The notes under the pieces were generated by a model. The model ran no database searches and was not told where the DNA came from. It was given only the letters and a program-made list of their open reading frames with translations. A DNA stretch of 64,000 nucleotides from Sabellastarte sp. h YS-2021 (lineage: Eukaryota > Annelida > Polychaeta > Sabellida > Sabellidae), in NCBI GenBank assembly GCA_964017235.1, contig OZ024927.1:50659293-50723292 (forward strand), in the 5' to 3' direction. Positions 21,817 to 33,609 of the stretch are shown here, one piece after another; position 1 is the first letter of the stretch; each line of letters starts with the position of its first letter. Position numbers and translations under genes: made by a program.

Positions 21817-22985
21817 GCTTATTTTTATTGGTGGATGTTTTTTATTGAATGGTTTGTAATGACCTTCGTTCATTTTCTGATTCAGTTTTTAATTTTATCG
21901 TGAAACTAGACTGGTTGTTGAATGTGACGTAAAAACCTAACTCTGAGCATAAAATTAATATTTACTGATAACATTCCTAGTTTTCTTGTAAATGACCTTA
22001 ACCAATACATATTTTCAAAGATGTAAATAATTAATAACCTATGTGTGACACAACTTAATAAATATAGAGGGCACAGTTATACCTTTTAAAATCTACTATG
22101 AATATTTCCATAAATTTTGACGTAACAGCACAATCATATATAAATCTTTAAGCGTTGTTGATATTTATAAAATTTTCAAGCAAGATATTTAGCAGCTACA
22201 TTTCAGGCAAATGCACAGAAGAAAACGTCATAGCTAATTATCTTATACAAATAGGCTTGACAATAATGATAAGGTGACAACACACACAAATGGGTTAATT
22301 ATACAACCTTATGTGCATGACAATAAGTAAGTGTCTCAACGTGGGTGTGCTAATTCAGAACATAAAAAAACATAGATCTGATTACAAGAAGAAATGGCAA
22401 AAACCATCACACAATAAATAATCACTACAAGGTTGTTATGAAGTGTATTAATCAACAGGTTTTTGTAGCACACCTAGCTAATGCCAACTTTGCCAACTGG
22501 TTTGAGACTGTCTCAGTTTGCACAAGAAGATAAAGTGGTACATGATGACAAAAACTCTATAAATTTTTCGTGTGTGCTCCTCTTTATAATATTAATAAGT
22601 CATCAGAGGAAAGATGACATTTGGAACACTTGACTTTCGCTTAACAACACTGTCAATATTTACATACTATGTTGTATAATAACTTGCTGATTTAACAGTT
22701 AAGGGTCACATGACTCTTCTTCTTTCTGGATAGCTTGATCTTTTTACACTGACCAGGTGAGTTAGTTATAATTCCTTATTAAATAGAACCACGCTGTAAG
22801 TTTGGAATTTAAATATATTAGGATGTTGTCACTAAACCAAAAATGGTTTTTAGAATGGTTTTGACAAGATTAGTTGTAGTTTTATTAAGCTTTCTGGAGT
22901 TTTTCCTTTAGCATCGACTTAAAATCAATAATCGTGTAATGAAAGAATGATTTGTGTGTCAGTCTAGATTAATATTGATAATTAC
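21051..22985. other. non-coding stretch with C-run/A-run junction
   Basis: At 21767-21813 a run of 19 C is followed directly by 28 A. No gene or RNA is recognised elsewhere in the stretch. Confidence 0.55.
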
Positions 22986-23160
22986 TGGAAGTAAGAATAA
23001 GAATTAATGTCAGAATAAGTCTACCTTCCTTTTTTTTATAATTTATACTTTTTTTCGATGAAGCACCATTGTGAATATCTTATTCAAAATAGGTCTTCAA
23101 AGTCTGACATTTTTTGAGTTTTTTGTTTTTGTTTTAGATGTTATCGTAAATATTTAGATT
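22986..23160. repeat. direct duplication, left copy
   Basis: This block of about 165-175 bp shares CGATGAAGCACCATTGTG, AATAGGTCTTCAAAGTCTGA and ATGTTATCGTAAATATTTAG with 23618-23780. It is repeated in the same orientation 632 bp downstream, with about 10-15 percent differences plus indels in the poly-T parts. Confidence 0.8.
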
Positions 23161-23617
23161 GCCAAAAACTATTGCCATGCAACTTCAAAATTGTCGGTTT
23201 TAGGCCCATCAGAAGCAAATGCATATCTCCAATTCACAGCACCTGTATGCGGCATAAGGGGACTGTGTCTTTAATCTAATCCCCCACACCAACCCAATCA
23301 TGCTTATTTAATCTCAACGTGAGCTTGTCAGGGACAAAATCTTGTCAAATTTGTCTTGAAAAATACCTGTTTGTTTGTTAGTTTAAGGACATATTTGTGT
23401 CAACACTTGGGTACAACTTTTGAACTTGATACTTGATTACTCAATTCGAGTGCTTGACAGTTGAAATTAAAAATTATTTAAATATCAGAAGAGTGTATAT
23501 GTTTGCGTTATTTTATTTGAGAACAGCAAACTGCTCAGTTACCCAGAGAGTAACCTTGTCTTAATGATAAAGGGTTTGCACCCTCTTCCATTTTCTCCCT
23601 AAAACACACTGACTCAC

Positions 23618-23780
23618 TGGAAGCAATAATAAGAATTAATGTCTGAATAAATCTACCTTCCTTTTTTATAATTTATACTTTTTTCGATGAAGCACCATTG
23701 TGTATATCTTTTCCAAAATAGGTCTTCAAAGTCTGACATTTTTTGACGTTTTTTTCAAATGTTATCGTAAATATTTAGAA
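23618..23780. repeat. direct duplication, right copy
   Basis: This is the partner of the block at 22986-23160, with the same order of sub-motifs. It could be a local tandem duplication or two insertions of one short interspersed repeat. Confidence 0.8.
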
Positions 23781-25185
23781 GTACAAAGGGACTGCATTTA
23801 ACGTACTTGTAGTCAAGTGGGCAATCTTTTGCTTATATAAGTCAAACAAGCTACTTAAGTAAGCTGTTGATTGATTGATTCTGTTCAATTGCTCCCTTTA
23901 CAAACAAATGCCAGACTCTACATTTCATCTTTCAAGGTATCCTGAAGTCAAAGAGGACCTTTCAAAGCCAGACTTTTCAGTACTGCAGGAAAAAGTTTCT
24001 ATCAATACCTTGTTCACAAACAAAAACTTTGGGGAAAAAAAACTTTTTAAATGTGAAAAGGAAAACTGAACAGATTATCAGTTCATGCATGAGTCTTTTT
24101 TGAATGTTTTCAATTACATGCACCAATAAATAAAGATTCGATAATCACTCTTTTGGGCCATGTTTGAGCGCTCCATCAAAAGTATCTGTACTCGAATTTT
24201 GATACCAGTACTTGTACTCGCAACTTTGCAAAGTACTTGAATTCCGAGCATTTGACCCCAGGCCTTCTGACTAACTCTTTTTTCCACATTTTTTTTCTCA
24301 TTTTTAAAATGCAATTACGTCTAATTGTCTATGCAGACAGATATTGGTAGGCTTAAACCAGAGTTTTTCAGGCACCAAAAGCTGTTAACCGCCATGTTTA
24401 ATTTTCTGGAGTCACACACAGTTTCTCATGTTACTAAATAGGCTGGATTTTAGATTTTCAACTAACACTTAATAACAATGCAACAACATCTTTACTAAGG
24501 AATTCAATGAGTAAAAGAAGCATTCTTTGAGTAGTCGTTACACTGTCAGTGGTCTTTACATTTTCTTAAGAGATTCCCTTTAGGGCATAAATGTTAATTG
24601 AAATGTCTCAATCATTGTAAAATTTAGATAAACGATTCATAACATTACTGTACAACTCTTCAGTAAAATTATTTCATAGAATAATAATAACTTTCTATTT
24701 ATTTGGATGCAGACAACTCAGGGTTTACATAACTAATACCTAACATCTTCCCGATCACACTTCTGACACAGGGCATATACAACGGGCAATCTTTTCATTG
24801 AGGCTGCATATTAATTGTTGTTTTTTTTTTGTTGGATATTCACATTTTCCCACCTTGTTTTACAGGATCAGCCATAGCTGCACCTCACGTTTAACATCAG
24901 TGAGTTTTTATGATCAATTGTAAAAAGTGGAACATGGTGTATTACTGCTCTGTTAATATTCTCTGAAATAATCTGTTTATGGCCTATCAGCCATCATGTT
25001 CATAAAACTATATTCACATCAAATTGTGTCATTCATATCTCAATCAGATAAGAACAGGTGTAGATAGGAAGCATATCAGATGTCCAACATAATGCCATCT
25101 AAAGAGAAACAACCTTTTGCAGGCTTTCGCCCCCTAATCATGCCTGACCAAATAACTAAAGGTCAAATTAAGAGTTTTATGTCAA
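23781..25185. other. non-coding stretch
   Basis: No supported gene. Short open frames on both strands near 23875-24314 show no domain or splice context. Confidence 0.5.
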
Positions 25186-25315
25186 GTTAAACAGCCAGGG
25201 TCATATTGGGAAAGATCCTCAGCTGTTGTGTGAGTTAACCCACACAGAGGTGACAGCCTGTGTTTAAATGTCAAACCTGCTGACCATCTGGTCACCCAGG
25301 ACCTCTAGCCTAGCC
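25186..25315 (-). repeat. tRNA-derived SINE (family A), reversed
   Basis: Read on the minus strand it has AGGTCCTGGGTGACCAGATG, then CTGTCACCTCTGTGTGGGTT and ends ATATGACCCTGGCTGTTTAA, colinear with the SINE at 3156. It is diverged. Confidence 0.7.
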
Positions 25316-25380
25316 CACTGAACAGTGAAAGTAAAGGTATAAAGAACGTAGCACATGCAATCAATAGTATTATTCACAAT

Positions 25381-26335
25381 ATGTATTTATTACATTACAT
25401 TACATTAAGGTTTGATTCATACAACATGTCCCAAGTGTGTGAGATTGCAACAAGTAATGTAATAAATAGCATGTTCTATGCTGACTATTCCCAAGTTTAT
25501 GTTACTATAATTCCCAAGGAAAATCCAGATCCAATTATATCAAAATTAGAGAGTTGTACAGAATACATCAGAATATGGATGGAAAGAATTTTCTTGATAT
25601 TAAATGATTCAAAGACAGAATTCGTCATATTTGTCTCCAGGGTAAAATTTAACAACCTTTCTGTTTCGTCTATGACTGTGGGTGACTGCAAGATTCCCAT
25701 AGCCATTTCAGTCAAGAATTTAGGGGTCATGTTGGACAGCCTTCTAAATATGGATAACTTTGTCAAATACAAAGTAAAAAGTATCAATATGAAATAAACG
25801 GAATGTGGTCATATACAGAAATTTCTCACACTGGATGCTTGCAAATCACTAGTTGAAGCCACAGTTCAGTCTCATTTTGACTACTGGTCTAGTCTGCTAT
25901 TTGGGATTAGTAGTTACAACATACGCTACCTTAAAAAATCCAAAAGTCAGCTGCACACCTGATCTATCGGTTATCTCTGACAAAAGTTGCACTGGCCACC
26001 TATGAAACAACGCATAGAGTTCAGGATTCTTACCTATGTTTTTAAATGTCTCCACAATAGACAACCATTGTACTTGTCCAGAGTTATTCAGGTTGTAGCA
26101 TCACAACATCAATTGAGGTCAAGTTCCAGTCTTAACCTAATGCAGAATAAGACACTCGATAAAGCTGAAACTGACTTTTCAAAACAGTGGTCCTTCTCTC
26201 TGGAAGAGTCTTTCAATAAAGCGTGCCAACAGTTTTTTTAACCTTTAATGTCTTGTGTACAGCGCTTTGAGTTCCAAAGATAAAGTGCTTTATAAAAGTT
26301 GTTTAATAATAATAATAAATAATAATAATAATACA
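25381..26335 (+). mobile_element. 5'-truncated LINE (CR1/L2-like) 3' end
   Basis: An open frame at 25381-25797 shows reverse transcriptase C-terminal motifs: FYADYSQVYV (the YADD-box region, second Asp changed to Tyr), LNDSKTEFVIF and VKNLGVMLDS. A second open frame (25987-26241) continues with LHWPPMKQRIEFRILTYVFK and LRSSSSLNLM, matching the family pattern LHWLPVxxRIxFKI...LRS. At least one frameshift and stops separate the two. The 3' end, TGTACAGCGCTTTGAG then AAGTGCTTTATAAAAGTTG and an AATAAT microsatellite, is typical of CR1/L2-group LINEs. The lost catalytic Asp and truncation make it dead. Confidence 0.88.
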
Positions 26336-26490
26336 CTCGCCTCCCACCTCTAAGATCAGAGTTGGAAGCTCGGCCTGACAAGTGGAAAAGCTGATAGTTG
26401 CTTGCCATTGGTGCACAGTTTATAGTACAGAACCTTGATCAAGTGTATATGCTGGTTTCCTCTGCCCTTCCAGCTACCCATCACAATAAA
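26336..26490 (+). repeat. tRNA-derived SINE (family B), 5'-truncated and diverged
   Basis: The segment carries CTCCCACCTCTAAGATCAGA, then GTTTATAGTACAGAACCTTG and TGCTGGTTTCCTCTGCCCTT, in the same order as the complete copy at 32963. It abuts the LINE tail. Confidence 0.7.
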
Positions 26491-26580
26491 CCATTAACGT
26501 ACTAGGTGTGATATAATATACATGTAGGGACAAAGTAATGAAAGATAACTAGTTAATTTGATTTTCCTTTAAATATATGT

Positions 26581-26590
26581 GTATTTTTAG
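26581..26590 (+). promoter_or_regulatory. 3' splice site of a 5' UTR intron of the C1q gene
   Basis: The pyrimidine-rich GTATTTTTAG ends 14 bases before the ATG at 26605. It implies a spliced leader exon upstream, probably beyond the LINE and SINE insertions; I could not place that exon. Confidence 0.5.
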
Positions 26591-26604
26591 AGAAGATTGA
26601 AAGC

Positions 26605-29600
26605 ATGGAGAAAACTGTGTTACTTATTGTAACTGTCTGCATCCTTACAATGGCAGCAGGTAAAATGGACCAGTTTGAACAACAGCTTAAAAATATAGGT
26701 AAGCCTCTTGAATATAGAACTGTAGATAATGAAGTTAAAGTGACATTTGTCATTGTTGTGGCAGATTTTGATTCAAATTCTATATCTAACATAGTAAGGA
26801 TTATTAAATTCTTAATATGTTTTAGTGCATTGACTTTTTGCACAATAAAAGTTACAATTTGTATAATTAATTGGTTTTTCACATGAGTATTGAATATTAT
26901 TTGGTATTTGTAAAAACATATATTTTCAGAACTGCCAAATGATATCGAAAACCTGCTCAATCTTGTTGACAAACTTAAAGAAGATTTAGAAAAGCAGGAT
27001 ATGTCAGTCGATACAAAAAATGCCATACATGATAAACAACTGACAACAACACCCACAGCAGCAAGCGCAGATGGTGGATCAACACTCACAGGTGCAAGCA
27101 CAGATAGTGGTTCAACACCCACAGGTGCAAGCACAGATAGTGGTTCAACACCAACAGGTGGAAGCACAGATAGTGGTTCAACACCCACAGGTGCAAGCAC
27201 AGATAGTGGTTCAACACCCACAGGTGCAAGCACAGAGAGTGGTTCAACACCAACAGGTGCAAGCACAGATAGTGGTTCAACACCAACAGGTGCAAGCACA
27301 GATAGTGGTTCAACACCAACAGGTGGAAGCACAGATAGTGGTTCAACACCCACAGGTGCAAGCACAGATAGTGGTTCAACACCCACAGGTGCAAGCACAG
27401 ATAGTGGTTCAACACCCACAGGTGCAAGCACAGAGAGTGGTTCAACACCAACAGGTGCAAGCACAGATAGTGGTTCAACACCAACAGGTGGAAGCACAGA
27501 CAGTGGTTCAACACCAACAGGTGCAAGCACAGATAGTGGTTCAACACCCACAGATGGAAGCACAGAGAGTGGTTCAACACCTACTGGCGCAAACACAGAT
27601 GGTGGTTCAACTGATTTTAGTACGCACACTGGTTCTACTGCAGCTCACCATACAAATGATGGCTCGACTGATTTCAGTACACACACTGGTTCTACTGCTG
27701 CAAGCACTGATGGGGGATCAACTGATATAAGTACACACACTGGTTCTACTGTTGCAAGCACAGATGGGGGTTCGACTGATATAAGTACACACAGTGGGTC
27801 TATTGCTGCAAGCACAGATGCTGGTTCTACTGTTGCTCACCATACAAATGATGGCTCGACTGATTTCAGTACACACACTGGTTCTACTGCTGCAAGCACA
27901 GATGGGGGATCAACTGATATAAGTACACACGCTGGTTCTACTGCTGCAAGCACTGATGGGGGATCAACTGATATAAGTACACACACTGGTTCTACTGTTG
28001 CTAGCACAGATGGGGGTTCAACTAATATAAGTACACACAGTGGGTCTATTGCTGCAAGCACAGATGCTGGTTCCACTGCTGCTCACCATACAGATGATGG
28101 CTCGACTGAATTCAGTACACATACTGGTTCTACTGTTGCAAGCACAGATGGTCCTTCAACTGATATTAGTACACACACTGGTTCTACTGCTGCAAGCACT
28201 GATGGGGGATCAACTGATATAAGTACACATACTGGTTCTACTGTTGCTTACCATACAGATGACACAAGTACGGACAGTGGATCTACTGTTGCAAGCACAG
28301 ATTCTGGCTCCACCCCTGCAGCAAGTACAGATGGTGGTTCTACTCTTTCCAGTACAGACGGTGCTTCAACCCATTCGAGTACAGATGGTCATGCCATACA
28401 TGGGGTTACTAGTAAACAGCTTGTGATGAAAGGAAAGACGTCCTATACTGATAAACCTTCCACACCTTCCAAAGGTAATGGATGTTCGGTAAAACATGAC
28501 TTATGCTTACAATGTCGAAAATAAAATCTATTTCATTTGATAAATATTCACCAGACAGAACCAGATATACTTATAACATTAGCAATAGCAGTTAAGGACA
28601 GAAAAGTCCTGCTAATACCATACAGTAATTTAATTTAATTCAGTTATGTAATTTTTAAAGATAATTCATGAAATTCTGCATCTTCATCCAGATATCACTG
28701 GCAGCTGATAAATTAAGGCAGCGCTCACACAAACAGAAGATTGTACAGTTCTTGCACAACTGCTATTTTGAATAACTGAAGACATAACCTAATTTTGTAC
28801 ATTTTCAGGTTTCTCTTGCCAAGGTAATTCAGTGTCATTTTCTGCAATTCGAAAACAAAATTCAATATCTTCCAAAGGTGCAGTGCTATTTGATCAAGTT
28901 GTTGCCAATTTAGGAGCAGGATTTACTAACCCTTATTTTGTGGCACCATGCTCTGGAACCTACAACTTTCGATTAGAATTTGAACTGGCGGCAACCCCTG
29001 CGTCACCAGCTTTTGTGGAGTTCATCTATGAAAATGAAGTTATCTTAAAACGAAGACTGGGTACAAAATGCAGCTGTGCTGGTGACGTTGCTACAATTAA
29101 CCTTGACATTCATCTCGTGAAAGGTAGGTTCCAGTCACGTCTGTAACAAACTCTTTGATAAATAACAACGTGCACAGTGTGTTTTGTTTCAACGTTCAAG
29201 CTAAACTGCAAGAGTGTATTTTTATAAGTACCATATTAATTTCACGCAGAGATTTAAGATTAAGAAAAGATGTTTGCAAGAGAAAATAATACATACCTCC
29301 CCCACAATGATTTCCTTCAACTTAAATATTCATATTTGTTCCTGTTTTAATGGTAGATTTCTTTCTAGATCTAACTTACAAAACATGGAATCAATTAACA
29401 TTTCCAGTGCTTTTAAAACTTGAAATCAGCACCAAAATCAGCACCAAACTCAGAATCTGCATGTGGAAATTCCTGAAAACAATTTCATTCTTTCATCGCC
29501 TTTACATTATGTTGTGTTGAATGGTATTACCAACTGCACTTCCGCTTAACTGAAATATGAATATTCTGTTTTCTATATCATTATTTGTATTATCATTATA

Positions 29601-30420
29601 TTATGTGACATGTGCCATACGTATTAACAGCAAAGAAACTCCTGTCCTGGAGATATTATTCAATAATATTCTGCTGTGTTGAAGGCTTTTAAAATAAATT
29701 ATGGATCACTCATTATGAAGGCTGCTCATAAACTGTTTCAGGTACAACATATGGAAATTTTAGTATTTGCGGTATATAATATATGCATGATATAGCTGTT
29801 CCACTGTCAAGATGGGCAAGGGAGCAACCATAATTTTGGGCGTCCTGGGTCATCATTGTGGTTTACCAAGGACTGTCTCTTACTTTCCTGTAAATCCGGC
29901 ATCATCCACAATGTTTGTTTTGGCCGTACTAAAATCGGGATCAACAAAAAATCTGAACATATTTATTTTCTACTCCAATACTGTGAAATGTCACCCTGTG
30001 CCCCTGACAGTCTTGGGTCTGGGCCAATGACCTGGGAGTCATTGGTGCCCTTCGTTCACCTAGAGTAAACTAAAACTCATTCTTGCCCAACATCAAATGG
30101 GAACGACCTACCGCCCCAGGAAAGCTTATCAGGGTATCATCTAGGCTGTTTTTGGCCGTCCATATACTAAAATTGTGATCATGTTTAGAATCCGCTGCAA
30201 ATTTGGAATATGCCACCCCACCCTGTGCATCCGACAGACAGGATTTACTTCGATTTTCCAGGATGTTATGGCTGGCAGGGGCGGATCCAGCTTTTATGTA
30301 AGGTGGGGGTTCACATTGAGTAAGGTGGGGGTTCACATTGAGTAAGGTGGGGGTTCACATCAGACATATTATAACTAAGGGGGTCGGGGGGCATGCCCCC
30401 CCCCTGGGAAAAAAACCCTG

Positions 30421-30452
<32 letters not shown>

Positions 30453-33400
30453 ATCCGCTAGTGGCTGGTGACCTTCATTCACCCTGAGTAAACTCTGATT
30501 AATCCCTGACAAACATCAATTGGAAGCCCCCTTTCTCCCGTGACTGTTTAGAATAACTTCCTGCTGGACATAGATTGACATGGTGGCTAACCAAGGTGGC
30601 CATCCTTGTACCCTTGATGGCTTCCACGCAATTAGCCAGAGTAGATGATTACCTGGAGTAGTCATTGGGTGACATTTGACACATGGGTTGGTTATATCTG
30701 GATACAAATAGAGGGCCACTGGCCACTTTTGCCTCATTTCATTTTCACGAGACAACATCTACGCTTGCATATTAATTTTTTATCTAGAAATTTGTTAACA
30801 GGACCTATTTTTTAAACTAAATATCTTTGAAAATGGCACCCAAAGCTAGCAATAGGAAAAGAGGAAGTGGAGGAAGGCCACAACAGCTGAGGAGGAAGAC
30901 ACTATATTCCACTTTGGAAGTTCCTGTGGAGGAGTCACAGGTGGGGTTTTTTCCTAGAAGTGGCTCAGGTGGAAATTTATCTGGAAGAAGCATATCTTGA
31001 AGATTGAGAAGAGCCAGCAGAGAAGGAGCCAAAAAAGGAGAAGACATCTCAGGATTTAAAGCATTCAAAGAAGTAAAAGGGGGCAAGCAGAAGGATGTGG
31101 CTCTTTCTGGCATAGAAGAACAAGCCTTGTGGGACTGGATTAGGAACCATGACATGTTGTTTAACAAGAGGTCTAATGACAAAGACATTGTTAAGAAAGA
31201 GGCCTGCCTTGGAATGATAACCTGTATCGGAACCCCGAGGAACTGAAACATTTGTTTTTAGAAGCTTACCATTGGAAAGATTGAGGGGATCATGAACCAC
31301 CCCATCAATTCAACAACCACAACCCCAACTGAGAAACCCGGGTGTAGCATGACAGGTCTTTATTAAATATATCCAGAGACAGAAAGAAAATCTAGAGTAA
31401 CTATACCTTGCAAAATTATTATTATTATTATTATATTTCATGTTTACTAGGACCTTTTTGAGCTTATGGGGTGTGTTTGTATGTGAATTGTTTCATGTAT
31501 GGGCAGTTAGAACAGGGTGGTTGTTTTTTCATAATTCTGTAATAAATTGTTTTGAATAATAGGGTGGCCCTGAAAAAAGGCTGATAGTTTTAAGTACTTC
31601 ACAGAACTAGGTTTCAATCTCTGCCCAGCTGCCATGGCACTGTCTCCTCTTGTTGAAGTACTGAACCAACAGTTCAGTCTTTTCTTTGGCCTCTGGTAGG
31701 TTTCATTCTGGCCTGTGCATCATCATCTTCATGCAATTTTGGCTTTCCCATATAGTCGCCCTTCCATATAGTCGCCAACTCCCAGGTCACCATATTTGGT
31801 CCTTAAAATGTTAAGCAGGACATAGCATTCCATGGTGATGGTGGTCGTAAGCTCTGGCTCTTGTTGGATGGTTAACATGAGCAAATGCCATTGGTTACTG
31901 AGAATCCCAAAGGCATTCTCAACCAACCTCCTCACTGCACAAATTTGGTAGTTGTATCTTTTTCCAGGCATCTTATGTGGTGGGGTAAGTCAACTACTCC
32001 TCTTGATATTCCTAGATATTGGCCTGGCACACTTTATTTGATCATGTTTGTGACACTGGATCATCCCACCCTGAAGTTAAAAAATAAGCTGGTGGTCAAA
32101 TGGACAGAAACTTCAACACTACAGTCCAGTTTCCCAGGAACTCGGTACAACGTCCTAGTCCTGGGGCTGGTTTCACGAAGCCCCCTTTGTTTTGTCCTTC
32201 ATTAAAGTAAAGAAAGGGGGATTTCTAACCTTTGGCAAGGCTTCCCTTAAATCCTGTTTCACAAAGCCTCCTTTATTCCACCTTACCAAAGATTTTCCTT
32301 AAAACAAAGGAAGGGGGATTCCCTGTATAACCACATTGCATAGAATAAACAGCAAAACATTGTGGATGTAGGTTTGACAATAATGTTTCAAGTTCTATAT
32401 ATTAAGGTGGATTCACCTTAAATGTTCATTGAAGTTAATAAACGTTCCTTGAAGGACACTACCTTAAATCTAAGGTAGGTCCTTAGCTACATTGAAATTC
32501 AAGGGAGTTTTCAAGGTCTCCTTTAAGGAAGGAGGCTTTGTGAAACTGAGATTTTTTAACGGAGGGAGAAAATCAAGGAAATCCTAGAATTTAATGTGAC
32601 CTTTATCTTAAGGAGGCTTCGTGAAACTGGCCCCTGGTCTCAACCATCTCATAGAAGAGTTCAGGGTCCATGTGAGAAAAGTTGCAGAAACCCTGTCTGG
32701 CAGTAGGGCTGTCAAGTGACCATGTATCTCTCCCTTGAACCCAGATCCTCCCATACACCTCATGACCTTTGCATGTGTGGATTACTTCACAAGACCTAGC
32801 TATGGCCCTGCCAAGAGCATGTGCCATGAGCCCCACCCTCTACCCTCTGCATCAGCATCACCATCGACCTGGATAGTGGCCATTGAAGTAATTATTTTAC
32901 TTGCAGCTAAAAGAACGGTGGATATTTTGAATTGTCTATGATGTGTTCTCTATAAAAATATCGACGGGGCCACGGTGGCAGAGTGGTAACACTCTTGCTC
33001 CCACCTCTGAGGCCAGGGTTTGATCCCCGTCACAGCCTCAAGTGGGAACGCTGGTAGTTGTTTGCCGTTGGTCGGCAGTTTACAGTACAGAACCCTAGCA
33101 AACTGTATGAGCTGGTTTCCTCTGCCCTTCCAACTACCCATCGTAATATGACCTTACAGTGTTGAAAGCGATGTAAAACCCCAAATAAATAAATAAATCT
33201 ATAAAAATATCATCCAAAAAAACCCCTGCCCTTATATACTGTCATTGTCACAAAAGAAAACAGGTAAGAACAGTTAACATAAAAGATTGACCGCCTGATG
33301 CCATTGCCTGTCATCAGCCCGGGTAGCTGTGGTTTTGAATCATTTGATATTTCCTCTCCTGTCAGCAGATTGGCAGATCACAGCATAGTGTGTATTTCGA

Positions 33401-33609
33401 CATAGTGGGCTGGGGGCCTCTTGAGATACTAGATCTGAGACTACTCTTGCACGGTCCTCGAGAGTGGAACAATGTTTTAATTTGAAATATAAGTGTCTTC
33501 TAACATTTTAGGTGAGACGGTATGGATGAGAGTAATATCTTCAAGCATGCCAGTCAAGCTGGGTAACTTCCATCTCTTCAATGGGAGATTGCTTTCTGCA
33601 GATGATTAA
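26605..33609 (+). CDS. secreted C1q-domain protein with Ser/Thr-rich tandem-repeat stalk
   Basis: Four coding exons join in phase: 26605-26698, 26930-28474, 28809-29123 and 33512-33609 (683 residues, stop TAA). Donors are GTAAGC, GTAATG and GTAGGT; acceptors end TTTTCAG, TTTTCAG and TTTTAGG. The start follows an acceptor at 26589-26590, so a non-coding first exon lies upstream. Residues 1-19 are a signal peptide (MEKTVLLIVTVCILTMAAG). A short acidic helical linker (LPNDIENLLNLVDKLKEDLE) follows, then about 450 residues of Ser/Thr/Gly repeats expected to be O-glycosylated. The C1q domain runs from VSFSAIRKQNS through GAVLFDQVVANLGAGF, PCSGTYNF and VWMRVISS to FNGRLLSADD. C1q-domain proteins bind surface ligands and form trimers. 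A lectin- or immune-type extracellular role is inferred from the family. The stalk replaces the usual collagen region. Confidence 0.93.
27073..28400 (+). repeat. in-frame minisatellite encoding the C1q stalk
   Basis: The first block (27073-27603) is about sixteen 33-bp units encoding SGSTPTGASTD variants. The second block (to about 28260) is built of 54-bp units encoding GGSTDISTHTGSTVASTD variants. These are organised in a longer unit of about 195 bp that recurs with the phrase HHTNDGSTDFSTHTGS. Because the units are multiples of three and lack stops in other frames, long open frames appear on both strands; only the frame continuous with the signal peptide and C1q exons is genuine. Confidence 0.92.
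29812..30560. repeat. two diverged tandem units in C1q intron 3
   Basis: TTTTGGCCGT with CACCCTGTGC and CCGACAG-like phrases, and later TTCGTTCACC / TTCATTCACC with GAGTAAACT, recur in two units of about 230 bp. The second unit is interrupted by the element at 30276-30463. Confidence 0.55.
30276..30463. mobile_element. non-autonomous DNA element with 5-bp target duplication, copy 2
   Basis: It starts CAGGGGCGGATCCAG and ends GATCCGCTAGTG, the reverse orientation of the copy at 7670-7978. GCTGG flanks both sides (30271-30275 and 30464-30468). It carries the AAGGTGGGGGTTCACAT unit three times and a poly-C run of about 29. Confidence 0.85.
30833..31246 (+). pseudogene. decayed MADF/Myb-SANT-like Harbinger partner protein
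   Basis: The frame starts MAPKASNRKRGSGGRPQQLR and is interrupted by an in-frame TGA at 30998. It then continues as VALSGIEEQALWDWIRNHDM followed by LFNKRSNDKD and stops early. This resembles the MADF-like region of the gene at 49.8 kb (LFSAEKEQKLVDFLHDNEIL, LYNKHLKDCKDRSKREAVW). In Harbinger elements such a DNA-binding protein works with the transposase, whose relic lies on the opposite strand at 31729-32836. It is truncated. Confidence 0.6.
31729..32836 (-). pseudogene. decayed PIF/Harbinger transposase interrupted by a MITE
   Basis: On the minus strand, 32836-32603 encodes an N-terminal-like piece (FCNFSHMDPELFYEMVE, compare FFNFLRMEPAMFDEIL of the family). 31971-31729 encodes the C-terminal signature RRLVENAFGILSNQWHLL with ECYVLLNILR, where the conserved Glu after V is the third catalytic residue. 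A 476-bp MITE (32161-32636) lies between. Only about 190 bp of original sequence remain in the gap, so the part with the first two catalytic Asp residues has been deleted. The whole relic sits in intron 3 of the C1q gene, antisense to it. Confidence 0.78.
32161..32636. mobile_element. MITE nested in the Harbinger relic
   Basis: The left end CTGGGGCTGGTTTCACGAAG and the inverted right end CAGGGGCCAGTTTCACGAAG match at most positions. GTC flanks both sides (32158-32160 and 32637-32639), a 3-bp duplication consistent with the PIF/Harbinger superfamily. The interior is rich in AAGGAAGG and CCTTAA motifs and codes for nothing. Confidence 0.8.
32963..33197 (+). repeat. tRNA-derived SINE (family B), full length
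   Basis: The head has GGCAGAGTGGTAACACTC (A box) and GGGTTTGATCCCC (B box). The body contains TTTACAGTACAGAACCCTAG and CTGGTTTCCTCTGCCCTTCC. The tail ends ACCCCAAATAAATAAATAAA. A 14-bp duplication, TCTATAAAAATATC, flanks it exactly at 32949-32962 and 33198-33211. It lies in C1q intron 3. Confidence 0.93.

Noticed and set aside
26553-27629. 358-codon minus-strand open frame full of VGVEPLSVLAP repeats, and other long frames over the same DNA
   Set aside because: It is the antisense reading of the 33-bp coding minisatellite. The repeat unit is a multiple of three and stop-free in several frames. Only the plus-strand frame joins to a signal peptide and C1q exons.
26930-28474. CRISPR-like regular repeats
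   Set aside because: The units are directly adjacent with no unique spacers, lie in a spliced animal gene and encode a protein stalk.
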